64,000 bases of DNA from Clostridia bacterium (GCA_017519405.1 JAFWSH010000023.1:62001-126000); one strand, 5' to 3'; counted from the stretch's first letter, positions 41,496 through 52,391 are shown. Notes: generated by a model not told the origin, from the letters alone. Made by a program: numbers and translations.

Positions 41496-44294
41496 ATGTT
41501 TGAATTTGTGAAACGGCTGCTGGGCGGAAGCAACGACCAGCAGCTGAAGAAACTGGAAAAAACCATCCAGGCCATCGAGGACAAGGGCCCCACATACCAT
41601 GCCATGAGCGAGGAAGAGCTGAAGGGCATGACGGAGAAGCTGCGGGCGCGGCTGGCGGCGGGGGAGACGGAGGATGACATCCTGCCGGACGCCTTCGCCA
41701 CCGTGCGGGAGGCGGCGGACCGGGTGCTGGGGATCCGGCCCTACCGGGTGCAGCTCATCGGCGGCATGGTGCTGCACCAGGGGCGCATCGCGGAGATGAA
41801 GACCGGCGAGGGCAAGACCCTGGTGGCCACGCTCCCGGCCTACCTCAACGCCCTGTCGGGGAAGGGCGTCCACGTGGTGACGGTGAACGACTACCTGGCC
41901 CGCCGGGACAGCGAGTGGATGGGCAAGGTGTACCGCTACCTGGGGCTCACGGTGGGCCTGATCGTCAACGGCCTCACGGCGGACCAGCGCCGGGCGGCCT
42001 ACGCCTGCGACATCACCTACGCCACCAACAACGAGCTGGGCTTCGACTACCTCCGGGACAACATGGTCACCCGGAAGGAGCACCTGGTGCAGCGGGGCTG
42101 CCACTTCGCCATCGTGGACGAGGTGGACTCCATCCTCATCGACGAGGCCCGGACCCCCCTGATCATCTCCGGCGCGGCGGAGGAGTCCACGGACCTGTAT
42201 GCCCGGGTGGACGCGGTGGTGTGCGGATTGCGCCGGGATATCCACTTCACCGTGGACGAGAAGAAAAAGAGCGTGGCCCTCACCAACGAGGGCGCCCAGG
42301 CCGTGGAGAAGGCCTTCCGCATCGAGAACCTCAACGACCCGGAGAACGCCGACCTGAACCACCACGTGAACTGCGCCCTCCGGGCCCACGCCCTGATGAA
42401 GCGGGACGTGGACTATGTGGTGAACGAGGGCCAGGTCATCATTGTGGACGAGTTCACCGGCCGGCTCATGATCGGCCGCCGCTACTCCAACGGCCTCCAC
42501 CAGGCCATCGAGGCCAAGGAGCACGTGAAGGTGGAGCGGGAGAACCTCACCATGGCCACCATCACCTTCCAGAACTTCTTCCGCATGTATGAGAAGCTCT
42601 GCGGCATGACCGGCACGGCCAAGACCGAGGAGGAGGAGTTCCGCACCATCTACGGCCTGGACGTGGTGGAGATCCCCACCAACCGTCCCAACATCCGCAA
42701 GGACCTGGACGACCTGATCTATGTGAACAAGGAAGTGAAGTTCGCCGCGGTGGTGGAGGCCATCGCGGAGCGCCACGCCACGGGCCAGCCGGTGCTGGTG
42801 GGTACCGTGACGGTGGAGACCAGCGAGATGCTCTCCGGCATGCTCCGCCGCCGGGGCATCGAGCACGAGGTGCTCAACGCCAAGAACCATGCCCGGGAGG
42901 CGGACATCGTGGCCCAGGCCGGCCGCTGGGGCGCCGTCACCATCGCCACCAACATGGCGGGCCGCGGCACCGACATCCTCCTGGGAGGCAACCCCGAGTA
43001 CCTGGCCCGCCGCGCCCTGCGGCAGGAGGGGCTGGAGGACGAGGTGATCGAGGCCGCCGTGGGCTATGCCGAGGACGTCACCGAGGAGATCCTGGCCGCC
43101 CGGGCCCGGTATCAGGAGCTCTACGCCGGCTTCAAGAAGAAGACCGACGAGGAGCGCGCCCGGGTGATGGCGGTGGGTGGACTGCACATCATCGGCACGG
43201 AGCGCCACGAATCCCGGCGCATCGACAACCAGCTCCGGGGCCGGGCCGGCCGCCAGGGGGACCCGGGCTCCACCCAGTTCTGCCTCTCCCTGGAGGACGA
43301 CCTGCTGCGGATCTTCGGCTCCGAGCGCATCCAGGGCATCGCAGCCCGCCTGGGGGTGAAGGACGGCGTTCTGCCCTCCGCCGCCATCCTCACCAAACAG
43401 ATCGAGAACGCCCAGAAGACCGTGGAGGGCCGCAACTTCGAGAGCCGCAAGAACGTGCTGGAGTACGACAACGTGATGAACCGGCAGCGGGAGGTCATCT
43501 ACGGCCAGCGCCGCCGGGTCCTCATGGGGGAGGACGTGCGGGAGAACATCCTGGGCATGATGGACAAGCTCATCGACGCGGCCCTGGCCAGCCACTGCGG
43601 CGGGGAGGACAGCCGGGAGTGGGACACGGAGGGCCTGGGACAGTATCTGGAGACCCTGTGCGTCCCGGCGGGCTTCCTGGCGGGCCACCGCTACCTCATC
43701 GACAACGAGGACAAGGAGGCCCTGGCGGAGGCGCTGAAGGAGGCGGCCCACGAACTCTACGCCCGGCGGGAGGCCCAGGTGGCCGCCCTGGGCTTCGACA
43801 TGCGCCACATCGAGCGCCAGGTGCTCCTGGACGCGGTGGACCGCCGCTGGATGGACCACATCGACGCCATGGACCAGCTCCGGGACGGCATTGTCTACCG
43901 TGCCTACTCCGGCAAGAACCCCGTCACCGAGTACCAGATCGAGGGCGGCCACATGTTTGAGGAGCTGAACTTCCTCATCCGGGAGGACACGGTGCGGGAG
44001 CTGTGCCAGCACAGCGTGGAGACCCTGCAGGAGATGCAGGACAAGGCAGCCGCGGCGGCCGCCGCCCGGGACCGGAAGATGGCCCAGCTCAGCGCCAAAG
44101 GCAAGCAGCCCCTGGGCGGCATGCGCAAGCCCGGCACCGCCCCGGGGAAGCGCCCCGTGGCCAACCCCACCGGCCCCCAGGCCCCCCGGAAGGTGGAGCG
44201 CACCCCCGGCCGCAACGACCTCTGCTTCTGCGGCAGCGGCAAAAAGTACAAGAACTGCCACGGGCGCATCAGCAACGAGGAGCAGCCCCAGTAA
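41496..44294 (+). CDS. secA: Preprotein translocase ATPase SecA
   Basis: 932 residues. In order: the DEAD motor with MKTGEGKTLVATLPAYLNAL, VTVNDYLARRDSEWM and IVDEVDSILIDEARTPLI; the preprotein cross-linking and second motor domain with TNMAGRGTDILLGGNPEYL and ESRRIDNQLRGRAGRQGDPG; the scaffold DAVDRRWMDHIDAMDQLRDGI; and a C-terminal SEC-C zinc motif NDLCFCGSGKKYKNCHG. SecA drives secretion through SecYEG, matching the many Sec-signal proteins here. A terminator follows. Confidence 0.98.
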   Translation: MFEFVKRLLGGSNDQQLKKLEKTIQAIEDKGPTYHAMSEEELKGMTEKLRARLAAGETEDDILPDAFATVREAADRVLGIRPYRVQLIGGMVLHQGRIAEMKTGEGKTLVATLPAYLNALSGKGVHVVTVNDYLARRDSEWMGKVYRYLGLTVGLIVNGLTADQRRAAYACDITYATNNELGFDYLRDNMVTRKEHLVQRGCHFAIVDEVDSILIDEARTPLIISGAAEESTDLYARVDAVVCGLRRDIHFTVDEKKKSVALTNEGAQAVEKAFRIENLNDPENADLNHHVNCALRAHALMKRDVDYVVNEGQVIIVDEFTGRLMIGRRYSNGLHQAIEAKEHVKVERENLTMATITFQNFFRMYEKLCGMTGTAKTEEEEFRTIYGLDVVEIPTNRPNIRKDLDDLIYVNKEVKFAAVVEAIAERHATGQPVLVGTVTVETSEMLSGMLRRRGIEHEVLNAKNHAREADIVAQAGRWGAVTIATNMAGRGTDILLGGNPEYLARRALRQEGLEDEVIEAAVGYAEDVTEEILAARARYQELYAGFKKKTDEERARVMAVGGLHIIGTERHESRRIDNQLRGRAGRQGDPGSTQFCLSLEDDLLRIFGSERIQGIAARLGVKDGVLPSAAILTKQIENAQKTVEGRNFESRKNVLEYDNVMNRQREVIYGQRRRVLMGEDVRENILGMMDKLIDAALASHCGGEDSREWDTEGLGQYLETLCVPAGFLAGHRYLIDNEDKEALAEALKEAAHELYARREAQVAALGFDMRHIERQVLLDAVDRRWMDHIDAMDQLRDGIVYRAYSGKNPVTEYQIEGGHMFEELNFLIREDTVRELCQHSVETLQEMQDKAAAAAAARDRKMAQLSAKGKQPLGGMRKPGTAPGKRPVANPTGPQAPRKVERTPGRNDLCFCGSGKKYKNCHGRISNEEQPQ

Positions 44295-44310
44295 GGCATA
44301 AGGCAAGGGA

Positions 44311-44342
44311 AACCCGCCGGGAGGAGATTCCGGCGGGTTTTT
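44311..44342 (+). terminator. Terminator of secA
   Basis: Stem AACCCGCCGG/CCGGCGGG(TT) followed by TTTTT. Confidence 0.85.
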
Positions 44343-44378
44343 CGCGGGGGGAACCTCATCCACCGCAAAACCTCATCC

Positions 44379-44733
44379 ACCGCAAGCGGTCCCCCTTCCC
44401 CTGTCAGGGGAAGGCAAGAGTCAGTGCTGCTGGCCAAAACTTTTCCCTACGAAGGGAAAGCAGAAGCAAGCTCCACTCACCAAAAGCCTTCCCCTCCCAG
44501 GGGAAGGTGTCTGTGCCTGCACGTCCGGATGAGGTCGTGCTCCCACGGGGTTACCCCTCAGTCACCGCCCCGTGGGGCGGCGACAGCTCCCCTTTCAGGG
44601 GCGCCTTTTGGTTAGTGTGCCGGGGTTGCGGGGCCTTCCGGTCGGGGGCTTCCCCGTGTCGCTCCACTGACCAAAAGCCTTCCCCTCCCAGGGGAAGGTG
44701 TCCGTGCCTGCACGGACGGATGAGGTCGTGCCC
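44379..44733. repeat. Interspersed hairpin repeats, copy E (types 3-1-2-1)
   Basis: Type 3 (44379-44420), type 1 (44480-44540), type 2 (44548-44615) and type 1 (44670-44733) in the same order and orientation as copy B. A partly duplicated CCTCATCCACCGCAA precedes type 3. Nothing else is seen in 44343-44770. Confidence 0.85.
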
Positions 44734-44778
44734 CCGCCCTTATCGCAAAATAAATTTTCCCCACCCCCGTTTTCCCCC

Positions 44779-44806
44779 TTGCAATTCATGAAAAATCTGT
44801 TAAAAT
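44779..44806 (+). promoter_or_regulatory. Promoter of rpsF-ssb-rpsR
   Basis: TTGCAA (44779-44784), 16-nt spacer, extended -10 TGT-TAAAAT (44801-44806). Confidence 0.65.
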
Positions 44807-44811
44807 ACCTA

Positions 44812-44857
44812 ATTGGCACATCCTTGCGCTGCATGCAAGGTGCAGCGCCATATGTCC
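44812..44857 (+). promoter_or_regulatory. rpsF leader hairpin, candidate S6-S18 autoregulatory site
   Basis: An 8-bp stem GCGCTGCA (44826-44833)/TGCAGCGC (44841-44848) with a 7-nt loop is flanked by TGGCACA and TGTCCA, which can pair to extend it across an internal loop, just upstream of the GAGGAGG ribosome site. A conserved S6:S18-binding RNA is known in rpsF leaders of many bacteria; matching it here is inference. Confidence 0.5.
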
Positions 44858-44873
44858 ATGAGGAGGTGAAAGA

Positions 44874-45338
44874 ATGAATAGGTACGAACTGACCTACATC
44901 ATCGACGCCACACTGGAGGAGAGCGCCCGCAAGGGTCTCATCGAGAAGTTCTCCGCCCTGATCGCTGCCGGCGGCGGCAATGTGGAAAAGGTTGATGAGA
45001 CCTGGGGCAAGCGTCGCCTGGCCTACGCCATCGATCACAAGACCGAAGGCTGGTATGTGCTGGTGACCTTCACGGCACCCGCCGAGCTGCCCAGGGAGAT
45101 CGAGCGCAACTTGCGGATCAACGACAGCGTTCTGCGCTATCTGACCGTGAAGCTCGAGGAGAAGCAGTCCAAGGTCAAGCCGCGTCCCGTGCGCCCTGTG
45201 GCTGCGCCGGTGGCTGAGGAAGCCCCCGCTGCCGCGCCCGTGGCCGAGGAAGCGCCCGCCGCTGAAGCGCCTGTGGCTGAGGAAGCCCCCGCCGCTGAGG
45301 CCGCGCCCGCCGAGGCTGCCCCCGCCGACGCCGAGTAA
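44874..45338 (+). CDS. rpsF: 30S ribosomal protein S6 with Ala/Pro/Glu-rich tail
   Basis: 154 residues. The S6 core (1-95) has MNRYELTYIIDATLEE, GGNVEKVDETWGKRRLAYAI and RINDSVLRYLTVKLEE. From about 105 the protein adds a repetitive tail of (V)AEEAPAAxAP units, coded by near-direct DNA repeats, longer than typical S6 tails. S6 pairs with S18 on the 30S platform; rpsF-ssb-rpsR is the standard operon. Confidence 0.95.
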   Translation: MNRYELTYIIDATLEESARKGLIEKFSALIAAGGGNVEKVDETWGKRRLAYAIDHKTEGWYVLVTFTAPAELPREIERNLRINDSVLRYLTVKLEEKQSKVKPRPVRPVAAPVAEEAPAAAPVAEEAPAAEAPVAEEAPAAEAAPAEAAPADAE

Positions 45339-45394
45339 TCGGAAACACCATTGCCATAATCATTGTAGATGAGGTTTGAGCGAGGTAGAGAAAG

Positions 45395-45832
45395 ATGAAT
45401 AAGCTGACGATTATTGGCAATCTGACCCGTGATCCCGAACTGCGCAGTGTGAACACCGTCAATGGCCCCGTGAGCGTGTGTGACTTCACCGTAGCCGTGA
45501 ACAGCCGCCGCCGCGGCGGGCAGAACAACGGCCAGCAGCAGGACGACACCCAGTTCTTCCGCTGCACCGCCTGGCGCGGGCTGGCCGATGTGATCTCCCG
45601 CTATGCGACCAAAGGCACCAAGGTCTGTGTCATCGGCCCGGTTTCCGCCCGCACCTACACCGGCAACGACGGGAACACCCGGGTGAGCCTGGAAGTGACT
45701 GTGGAGGACTTCGAGTTCGCTTCCAGCCGCAGCGCGGAAGGCGCCGCGGCGCCCGCTCCCCAGGGAGAGATGTCTCCCACCGCGCAGAACAGCGACTTTA
45801 CCCCCGCGGCCAATGAGGACCTGCCCTTCTGA
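45395..45832 (+). CDS. ssb: Single-stranded DNA-binding protein
   Basis: 145 residues. OB fold opening MNKLTIIGNLTRDPELR, core FFRCTAWRGLADVISRYATKGTKVCVIG and YTGNDGNTRVSLEVTVEDFEF, then a disordered linker and the acidic/hydrophobic tip DLPF that binds partner proteins. Lies between rpsF and rpsR as usual. Confidence 0.97.
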   Translation: MNKLTIIGNLTRDPELRSVNTVNGPVSVCDFTVAVNSRRRGGQNNGQQQDDTQFFRCTAWRGLADVISRYATKGTKVCVIGPVSARTYTGNDGNTRVSLEVTVEDFEFASSRSAEGAAAPAPQGEMSPTAQNSDFTPAANEDLPF

Positions 45833-45882
45833 GAAGGCTGTCCCCTGCCGCTCCATGACTCTCTCGAAAGGAGGCCCACCGC

Positions 45883-46140
45883 ATGTCTGAAGAACGCGAA
45901 GAGAGAAGGCCGCGCCCCCGTGGCGGCCGCCGTCCCCGCCGGAAGGTTTGCAGCTTCTGCGTGGACAAGATCGCCTTTATCGATTACAAGGACGTGAACC
46001 GCCTGCGCCGTTACATCAACGAGCGGGGCAAGATCCTGCCCTGCCGCATGACCGGCAACTGCGCCAAGCATCAGCGTCAGCTCAGTGAGGCCATCAAGCG
46101 CGCCCGTGCCATCGCGCTGCTGCCCTACACCGCTGAGTAA
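45883..46140 (+). CDS. rpsR: 30S ribosomal protein S18
   Basis: 85 residues. After a basic N-terminus comes [47 protein letters not shown], the S18 core with cysteines of a C+ (zinc-binding) paralogue (CxxC...C...C). AAAGGAGG precedes the ATG. Final gene of its operon. Confidence 0.97.
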   Translation: MSEEREERRPRPRGGRRPRRKVCSFCVDKIAFIDYKDVNRLRRYINERGKILPCRMTGNCAKHQRQLSEAIKRARAIALLPYTAE

Positions 46141-46155
46141 GGGAAAACCATCCAA

Positions 46156-46194
46156 CACCCCCGGGCCGGCTTGCAACGGCTGCGGGGGTTTTCT
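46156..46194 (+). terminator. Terminator after rpsR
   Basis: Stem CCCCCGGGCCG/CGGCTGCGGGGG (imperfect) followed by TTTT. Confidence 0.75.
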
Positions 46195-46215
46195 CATGCC
46201 TGCATTCCTGCGCAG

Positions 46216-46250
46216 AAAAACCGCCGGTCACCCTGAGGGGCGTCCGGCGG
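46216..46250 (-). terminator. Terminator of the ilvD-leuACDB operon
   Basis: Minus-strand stem CCGCCGG/CCGGCGG with a 16-nt loop followed by TTTTT, just after leuB. Confidence 0.75.
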
Positions 46251-46268
46251 CTGTTTGATTGAAGGGGG

Positions 46269-47354
46269 TCAGGCCCGGAGCCGCGCCAGCACCGCCTCGG
46301 TCATCCCGGTGCAGGTCAGAGGGGAAACGCCCTCGGGCAGGTCGGCAGCGATGTCCGCGGTGCGGCAGCCGTCGTTCAGGGCCTGGTCCACCGCGGCCTC
46401 GATGGCGTCGGCCTCCACCCCCAGGTCGAAGGCGTAGCGCAGCATCATGGCGGCGGAGAGGATGGTGGCCAGGGGGTTGGCGATGTTCTGGCCGGCGATG
46501 TCCGGGGCGGAGCCGTGGATGGGCTCATACAGGCCCCGGCGGGTGGCGCCCAGGGACGCGGAGGGCAGCAGGCCGATGGAGCCGCTGATCTGGCTGGCCT
46601 CGTCGGAGAGGATGTCCCCGAACATGTTGCTGGTCACCACCACGTCGAAGCGGGCGGGGTTGCGCACCAGCTGCATGGCGGCGTTGTCCACCAGCATGTC
46701 CGTCACCGTGACGTCGGGATACTCCGCCGCCACCCGGTGCACCGTCTCCCGCCACAGCCGGCTGCTCTCCAGCACGTTGGCCTTGTCGATGGACACCACG
46801 TCCCCCCGGCGCTTTCTGGCCGCCTCAAAGGCCGCCCGGGCGATGCGCTCGATCTCCATCACGCTGTAGGCCTCGGTGTCGTAGGCCTCCGGGCCGTACT
46901 TGCCCTCCCGGCGGCCCCGCTCGCCGAAGTAGATGCCGCCGGTGAGCTCCCGGACCATCATCAGGTCGAAGCCCTTCTCCACAATGTCCGCCCGGAGAGG
47001 GCAGGCGTGCTTCAGGGCGGGGTAGAGGCGGGCCGGGCGCAGGTTGGTGTACAGGCCCATGGCGGCGCGGATGCCCAGCAGGCCCTTCTCGGGGCGCTGG
47101 GCGGCGGGCAGGGTGTCCCACTTGGGGCCGCCCACGGCGCCCAGCAGCACGCTGTCGGCGGCCAGGCAGGCGTCCACCGTGCTCTGGGGCAGGGGCTCGC
47201 CGCAGGCGTCCACCGCGCAGCCGCCCATGAGGCAGGTGGTGAAGTGAAAGGTGTGGCCGTAGATTTCGCCGATCTTCTCCAGCACCCGGACGGCGGCGGA
47301 GACGATCTCCGGGCCGATGCCGTCCCCGGGCAGGAGGGTGATGCGATATTCCAT
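46269..47354 (-). CDS. leuB: 3-isopropylmalate dehydrogenase
   Basis: 361 residues. Landmarks [31 protein letters not shown], the [36 protein letters not shown] substrate/metal block and [21 protein letters not shown]. It makes 2-oxoisocaproate precursor from 3-isopropylmalate with NAD+. It starts 3 nt after leuD, using AAGGAGG inside the leuD end, so translation is coupled. Last gene of the operon. Confidence 0.96.
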   Translation of the reverse strand: MEYRITLLPGDGIGPEIVSAAVRVLEKIGEIYGHTFHFTTCLMGGCAVDACGEPLPQSTVDACLAADSVLLGAVGGPKWDTLPAAQRPEKGLLGIRAAMGLYTNLRPARLYPALKHACPLRADIVEKGFDLMMVRELTGGIYFGERGRREGKYGPEAYDTEAYSVMEIERIARAAFEAARKRRGDVVSIDKANVLESSRLWRETVHRVAAEYPDVTVTDMLVDNAAMQLVRNPARFDVVVTSNMFGDILSDEASQISGSIGLLPSASLGATRRGLYEPIHGSAPDIAGQNIANPLATILSAAMMLRYAFDLGVEADAIEAAVDQALNDGCRTADIAADLPEGVSPLTCTGMTEAVLARLRA

Positions 47355-47357
47355 GAC

Positions 47358-47861
47358 TCAGTCCTCCTTCTTCTCTTCCAGCTCAGCCTTCAGATAGGGC
47401 AGCAGGCCGCCCTTGGCGATGATGCCCTTGATGAAGGGCGGGAAGGCCGCGGCGTGGAAGACGGCGCCGGTGGTCTCGTCGGTGATCAGGCCGGTGTCGA
47501 AGTCCACGCTCACCCGGTCGCCGTTCTGGATGGCCTGGGCCGCCTCCGGGCACTCCAGGATGGGGAAGCCGATGTTGATGGCGTTGCGGTAGAAGATCCG
47601 GGCAAAGCTGGCGGCGATGACGCAGCGGACGCCGCTGGCCCGGATGGCGATGGGGGCGTGCTCCCGGGAGGAGCCGCAGCCGAAGTTCCAGCCCCCCACC
47701 ATGATGTCCCCGGGCTGCACTTTCCCCGCGAAGGAGGCGTCGATGTCCTCCATGCAGTGGCTGGCCAGGGCCGCGGGGTCCGGGTTGTTCAGGTACCGGG
47801 CCGGGATGATCACATCCGTGTCGATGTTGTCGCCGAACTTGTAGACGGTGCCGGTGAACAT
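47358..47861 (-). CDS. leuD: 3-isopropylmalate dehydratase small subunit
   Basis: 167 residues. [20 protein letters not shown] opening, [22 protein letters not shown] swivel-domain signature and [19 protein letters not shown]. With LeuC it isomerises 2- to 3-isopropylmalate. ATG at 47859-47861 follows GGAGGG; starts 14 nt after leuC. Confidence 0.96.
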   Translation of the reverse strand: MFTGTVYKFGDNIDTDVIIPARYLNNPDPAALASHCMEDIDASFAGKVQPGDIMVGGWNFGCGSSREHAPIAIRASGVRCVIAASFARIFYRNAINIGFPILECPEAAQAIQNGDRVSVDFDTGLITDETTGAVFHAAAFPPFIKGIIAKGGLLPYLKAELEEKKED

Positions 47862-47875
47862 GGCGTACCCTCCTC

Positions 47876-49135
47876 TCACAGTGCTCTGGGGTCGGCCACG
47901 CAGCCGGCCAGGGCGCTGGCGGCGGCGGTGGCGGGGGAGGCCAGGATAACCTCGCTGGCGGTGTGGCCCATGCGGCCGATGAAGTTGCGGTTGGTGGTGG
48001 AGACGGCGCGCTCCCCCTCGCACATGCAGCCCATATGCCCGCCCAGGCAGGGGCCGCAGGTGGGGGTGGAGAAGACGCAGCCCGAGCGGACAAAGATCTC
48101 CGCCAGGCCCTCGGCCACGCACTGGAGATACACCTGCTGGGTGGCGGGGATCACGATGCAGCGGATCCCCTCCGCCACCTGCTTTCCCTTCAGGATCTCC
48201 GCGGCGATGCGCAGATCGCTGATCCGGCCGTTGGTGCAGGAGCCGATGACCACCTGGTCGATGGGCATGCCCGCCACCTCCGACACCCGGCGGGTGTTGC
48301 TGGGCAGGTGGGGGAGGGAGACGGTGGGCTCCAGGGTGTCCAGGTCGATGGTGACGGTGCGCTCATACACGGCGTCGGGATCCGCCGCATACACGGTGAA
48401 GTCCCGGCTGACCCGGCCCTGCTCATAGGCCAGGGTGACCTCGTCCACCGGGAAGATGCCGTTCTTGCCGCCGGCCTCGATGGCCATGTTGGCGATGGTG
48501 AAGCGGTCGTCCATGGACAGGGCCGCCACCCCCTCCCCGGTGAACTCCAGGGACTTGTACAGGGCGCCGTCCACGCCGATCAGGCCGATCAGGTGGAGGA
48601 TCAGGTCCTTGCCGGAGACCATGGGGGGCAGTTTGCCCTTCAGCTCCACCCGGATGGCGGCGGGAACCTTGAACCAGTTCTTGCCCGTGGCCATGCCCGC
48701 GGCCATGTCCGTGGAGCCCACGCCGGTGGAGAAGGCGCCTAGGGCGCCGTAGGTGCAGGTGTGGCTGTCCGCGCCGATGATCAGCTCGCCGGGGGCCACG
48801 ATGCCCTGCTCCGGCAGGAGGGCGTGCTCGATGCCCGCTTTGCCCACGTCATAGAAGTGGGTGATCCCGTGCTTGCGGGCGAAATCCCGGGCGGTCTTGC
48901 ACAGCTGGGCGGACTTGATGTCCTTGCAGGGGGTGTAGTGGTCCAGCACGATGGCGATTTTCTCCCGGTCAAAGACCCGGGTGAAGCCCGCCTCCTCAAA
49001 AACCTTCACCGCCACCGGGGTGGTGACGTCGTTGCCCAGGACCAGGTCCAGCTTCGCCTCGATGAGATCCCCGGCGTGCACCTCGCTCAGACCCGCGTGG
49101 GCGGCCAGGATTTTTTCGGTCATGGTCATACCCAT
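47876..49135 (-). CDS. leuC: 3-isopropylmalate dehydratase large subunit
   Basis: 419 residues, the archaeal/Clostridia HacA/LeuC2 type. 4Fe-4S ligands lie in [13 protein letters not shown] and [41 protein letters not shown] is also conserved. Aconitase-family partner of LeuD. ATG 49135 follows AAGGAGG at 8 nt. Confidence 0.96.
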   Translation of the reverse strand: MGMTMTEKILAAHAGLSEVHAGDLIEAKLDLVLGNDVTTPVAVKVFEEAGFTRVFDREKIAIVLDHYTPCKDIKSAQLCKTARDFARKHGITHFYDVGKAGIEHALLPEQGIVAPGELIIGADSHTCTYGALGAFSTGVGSTDMAAGMATGKNWFKVPAAIRVELKGKLPPMVSGKDLILHLIGLIGVDGALYKSLEFTGEGVAALSMDDRFTIANMAIEAGGKNGIFPVDEVTLAYEQGRVSRDFTVYAADPDAVYERTVTIDLDTLEPTVSLPHLPSNTRRVSEVAGMPIDQVVIGSCTNGRISDLRIAAEILKGKQVAEGIRCIVIPATQQVYLQCVAEGLAEIFVRSGCVFSTPTCGPCLGGHMGCMCEGERAVSTTNRNFIGRMGHTASEVILASPATAAASALAGCVADPRAL

Positions 49136-49172
49136 GGCGCTTCCTCCTTCCGGATCGGTATTCGTCCCGGGG

Positions 49173-50714
49173 TTACTGGGCGCTCTTCTGGCGCTCCACC
49201 CAGGCGTTCAGGCGGTTCAGCGCCTGGAGGTAGGCCACGATGGAGGCCTCAAAGATGTCCGTGGACAGGCCGTGGCCGGAGAAGGTGCGGCCCTCCGCCT
49301 GGAGCTTGATCCGCACGTCGCCCATGGTGTCCTTGCCCTCGGAGGTGGAGTCGATGCGGAAGACCTCGAAGGTGTGGGGCACGGGCGCCACAATGGAGTC
49401 GATGGCCTGGAAGGCCGCGTCGATGGGGCCGTCGCCCAGGGACACCGCCTGGAACTTCTCCTCCCCCTTCTTGAGGGAGACGGTGGAGGTGGCGGTGGTG
49501 AAGTTGGTGGTCTGCACGGCGAACCAGTCCAGCTGATAGCCGCCCTCCTCCTGCTCCGCCGCGGTGGTGGAGTGGGTGATGATGGCCTCGATGTCCCGGT
49601 CGGAGATGTCCTTCTTCTTGTCGCACAGGGCCTTGAACTCCTCAAAGACCCGGTTCAGCTCCTCCTCGGTGAGCTCATAGCCCATGGCCTGGAGGTGGTC
49701 GGCGAAGGCGTGGCGGCCGGAGTGCTTGCCCAGCACCAGGTTGGAGACCCGGATGCCCACGGCCTCGGGGGTGAGGATCTCGTAGGTCCGCTTGTTGGCC
49801 AGCACACCGTGCTGGTGGATGCCGCTCTCGTGGAGGAAGGCGTTGCGGCCCACGATGGGCTTGTTCAGGGGTGCGCTCTGGCCGATGATGGAGTACACCG
49901 TGCGGCTGGCCCGGGCGATCTGGGTGGTGTCGATGCGGGTGGTGTCCTCGCCGTAGATGTCCGGCCGGGTGCGCATGGCCATCACCGCCTCCTCCAGGGA
50001 GGTGTTGCCGGCCCGCTCGCCCAGGCCGTTGATGGTGCACTCGATCTGCTGCGCGCCGCCCATGACCCCCGCCAGGGAGTTGGCCACGGCCATGCCCAGG
50101 TCGTTGTGGCAGTGGACGGAGAACTCCACCCGGTCCGAGCCCGGCACCCGGGCGATGACCGTGGAGATCAGGGAGCGCATCTCGTCCGGGGTGGTGTAGC
50201 CCACCGTGTCCGGCAGGTTCACCACGGTGGCGCCGTTGCGGATGGCCACCTCCACCACCCGGCAGAGGAAGTCGATGTCCGAGCGGGTGGCGTCCTCGGC
50301 GGAGAACTCGATGTTGGCGCAGTATTTCTTCGCGTGGGCGGTCATGGCGGCGGTGCGCTCCAGGACCTGCTCCGGGGTCATGCGCAGCTTGTACTCCATG
50401 TGCAGCGGGGAGGTGGCGATGAACAGGTGGATCCGGGGATCCGCGGCCATCTTCACCGCCTCCCAGGCGCAGTCGATGTCCTTCACCGTGGCCCGGGCCA
50501 GGGACGCCACGGTGCAGTCCTTCACCGTGCGGGCGATGGTGGAGACGGACTCGAAGTCCCCGGGGGAGGAGATGGCGAAGCCCGCCTCGATCACGTCCAC
50601 CCGCAGCCGCTCCAGGCACCGGGCGACCTCGATCTTCTCCTTCAGGTTCATGGAGCAGCCGGGAGACTGCTCCCCGTCCCGCAACGTGGTGTCAAAGATT
50701 TTGATGCGGCTCAT
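49173..50714 (-). CDS. leuA: 2-isopropylmalate synthase
   Basis: 513 residues. DRE-TIM barrel with [43 protein letters not shown] (metal histidines) and [14 protein letters not shown]-type block [16 protein letters not shown], then the C-terminal LeuA regulatory domain (about 390-505) that binds leucine for feedback inhibition. Commits 2-oxoisovalerate to leucine. Fifteen nt after ilvD. Confidence 0.96.
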   Translation of the reverse strand: MSRIKIFDTTLRDGEQSPGCSMNLKEKIEVARCLERLRVDVIEAGFAISSPGDFESVSTIARTVKDCTVASLARATVKDIDCAWEAVKMAADPRIHLFIATSPLHMEYKLRMTPEQVLERTAAMTAHAKKYCANIEFSAEDATRSDIDFLCRVVEVAIRNGATVVNLPDTVGYTTPDEMRSLISTVIARVPGSDRVEFSVHCHNDLGMAVANSLAGVMGGAQQIECTINGLGERAGNTSLEEAVMAMRTRPDIYGEDTTRIDTTQIARASRTVYSIIGQSAPLNKPIVGRNAFLHESGIHQHGVLANKRTYEILTPEAVGIRVSNLVLGKHSGRHAFADHLQAMGYELTEEELNRVFEEFKALCDKKKDISDRDIEAIITHSTTAAEQEEGGYQLDWFAVQTTNFTTATSTVSLKKGEEKFQAVSLGDGPIDAAFQAIDSIVAPVPHTFEVFRIDSTSEGKDTMGDVRIKLQAEGRTFSGHGLSTDIFEASIVAYLQALNRLNAWVERQKSAQ

Positions 50715-50729
50715 GCTCTTCTCCTCCGC

Positions 50730-52391
50730 TTACTCCAGAATCGCGCCCCGGTCCGCGCTGGTGACCAGCTTGGCATAGCGGGCCAGGTAGCCGGTTTTCA
50801 CCTTGGGCTCGGGGCAGACCCAGGCGGCCCGGCGGGCGGCCAGGGTGGCCTCGTCCACCTTCAGCTGAATGGTGCCCGCGGCGATGTCGATGGCGATCTT
50901 ATCGCCCTCCTCCACCAGCGCGATGGGGCCGCCGGCGGCCGCCTCAGGGGAGACATGGCCGATGGACGCGCCACGCGTCGCGCCGGAGAAGCGCCCGTCG
51001 GTGATCAGGGCCACGCTCTCCCCCAGGCCCATGCCGCAGATGGCGGAGGTGGGGTTGAGCATTTCCCGCATGCCGGGGCCGCCCTTGGGGCCCTCGTAGC
51101 GGATCACCACCACGTCCCCGGGGTGGATCTGCCGGTCGTAGATGGCGGCGATGGCGTCGTCCTCGGAGTCGAATACCCGGGCGGGGCCCTCGTGGACCAT
51201 CATCTCCGGGGCCACGGCGCTCTGCTTCACCACGCAGCCGTTGGGCGCCAGGTTGCCCTTGAGCACCGCGATGCCGCCGGTGGGGGAGTAGGGGTTGGAC
51301 ATGGGCCGGATGATGGTCTCGTCCAGGTTCCGGGCGCCCTCCAGGTTCTCCGCCAGGGTCTTGCCGGTGCAGGTCATGACGGAGGTGTCCAGGAGCCCTG
51401 CCTGGGCCAGCTGGGCCATCACGGCCCGCACGCCGCCGGCCCGGTCCAGATCCTCCATGAAGGTGTCCCCGGCGGGGGCCAGGTGGCAGAGGTTGGGGGT
51501 GTGGGCGGAGATCTCGTTGGCCGCCTCCAGGCTGATCTCCACGCCGGCCTCGTGGGCGATGGCGGGGAGGTGCAGCATGGTGTTGGTGGAGCAGCCCAGG
51601 GCCATGTCCACGGTCTCGGCGTTGTGGAAGGCGGCGGGGGTCATGATGTCCCGGGGGCGGATGTTGCGCCGCACCAGCTCCATCACCTGCATGCCGGCCT
51701 GCTTCGCCAGGCGGATCCGGGCGGAGAGGGGGGCGGGGATGGTGCCGTTGCCGTGCAGGGCCATGCCGATGGCCTCGGTGAGGCAGTTCATGGAGTTGGC
51801 GGTGTACATGCCGGAGCAGGAGCCGCAGGAGGGGCAGGCGTTCTCCTCATAGTCCCGCACGCCCTGCTCGTCCAGGGTGCCGGCCTTGTAGGCGCCCACG
51901 GCCTCGAACATGTGGCTCAGGCAGGTGCGCCGGCCGTCCTTGAGATGGCCCGCCAGCATGGGGCCGCCGGAGACGAAGATGGTGGGCACGTTCACCCGGG
52001 CCGCGGCCATGAGCAGGCCGGGAACGTTCTTGTCGCAGTTGGGGATCATCACCAGGCCGTCGAACTGGTGGGCGATGGCCATGGCCTCGGTGGAGTCGGC
52101 GATCAAATCCCGGGTGACCAGGGAGTACTTCATGCCGATGTGGCCCATGGCGATGCCGTCGCACACGGCGATGGCCGGGAACATGATGGGGGTGCCCCCC
52201 GCCGCCCGGATGCCGGCCTTCACGGCCTCGGCGATCTTGTCCAGGTTCATGTGCCCGGGGACGATCTCGTTGAAGGAGCTCACCACGCCGATCAGCGGCC
52301 GGGAGATCTCCTCCTCCGTCAGGCCCAGGGCAAAGAGCAGGGAGCGGTTGGGTGCGCGTTCCACGCCGCGCTTGATTTCGTCGGATCGCAT
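50730..52391 (-). CDS. ilvD: Dihydroxy-acid dehydratase
   Basis: 553 residues. Iron-sulfur cysteines in [33 protein letters not shown], then [19 protein letters not shown] and the C-terminal [21 protein letters not shown]. It dehydrates dihydroxyvalerate and methylvalerate to the 2-oxo acids. It begins 31 nt after a secreted-protein gene and is the first pathway gene after the terminator that closes ilvBNC, so it depends on another promoter. Confidence 0.96.
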   Translation of the reverse strand: MRSDEIKRGVERAPNRSLLFALGLTEEEISRPLIGVVSSFNEIVPGHMNLDKIAEAVKAGIRAAGGTPIMFPAIAVCDGIAMGHIGMKYSLVTRDLIADSTEAMAIAHQFDGLVMIPNCDKNVPGLLMAAARVNVPTIFVSGGPMLAGHLKDGRRTCLSHMFEAVGAYKAGTLDEQGVRDYEENACPSCGSCSGMYTANSMNCLTEAIGMALHGNGTIPAPLSARIRLAKQAGMQVMELVRRNIRPRDIMTPAAFHNAETVDMALGCSTNTMLHLPAIAHEAGVEISLEAANEISAHTPNLCHLAPAGDTFMEDLDRAGGVRAVMAQLAQAGLLDTSVMTCTGKTLAENLEGARNLDETIIRPMSNPYSPTGGIAVLKGNLAPNGCVVKQSAVAPEMMVHEGPARVFDSEDDAIAAIYDRQIHPGDVVVIRYEGPKGGPGMREMLNPTSAICGMGLGESVALITDGRFSGATRGASIGHVSPEAAAGGPIALVEEGDKIAIDIAAGTIQLKVDEATLAARRAAWVCPEPKVKTGYLARYAKLVTSADRGAILE

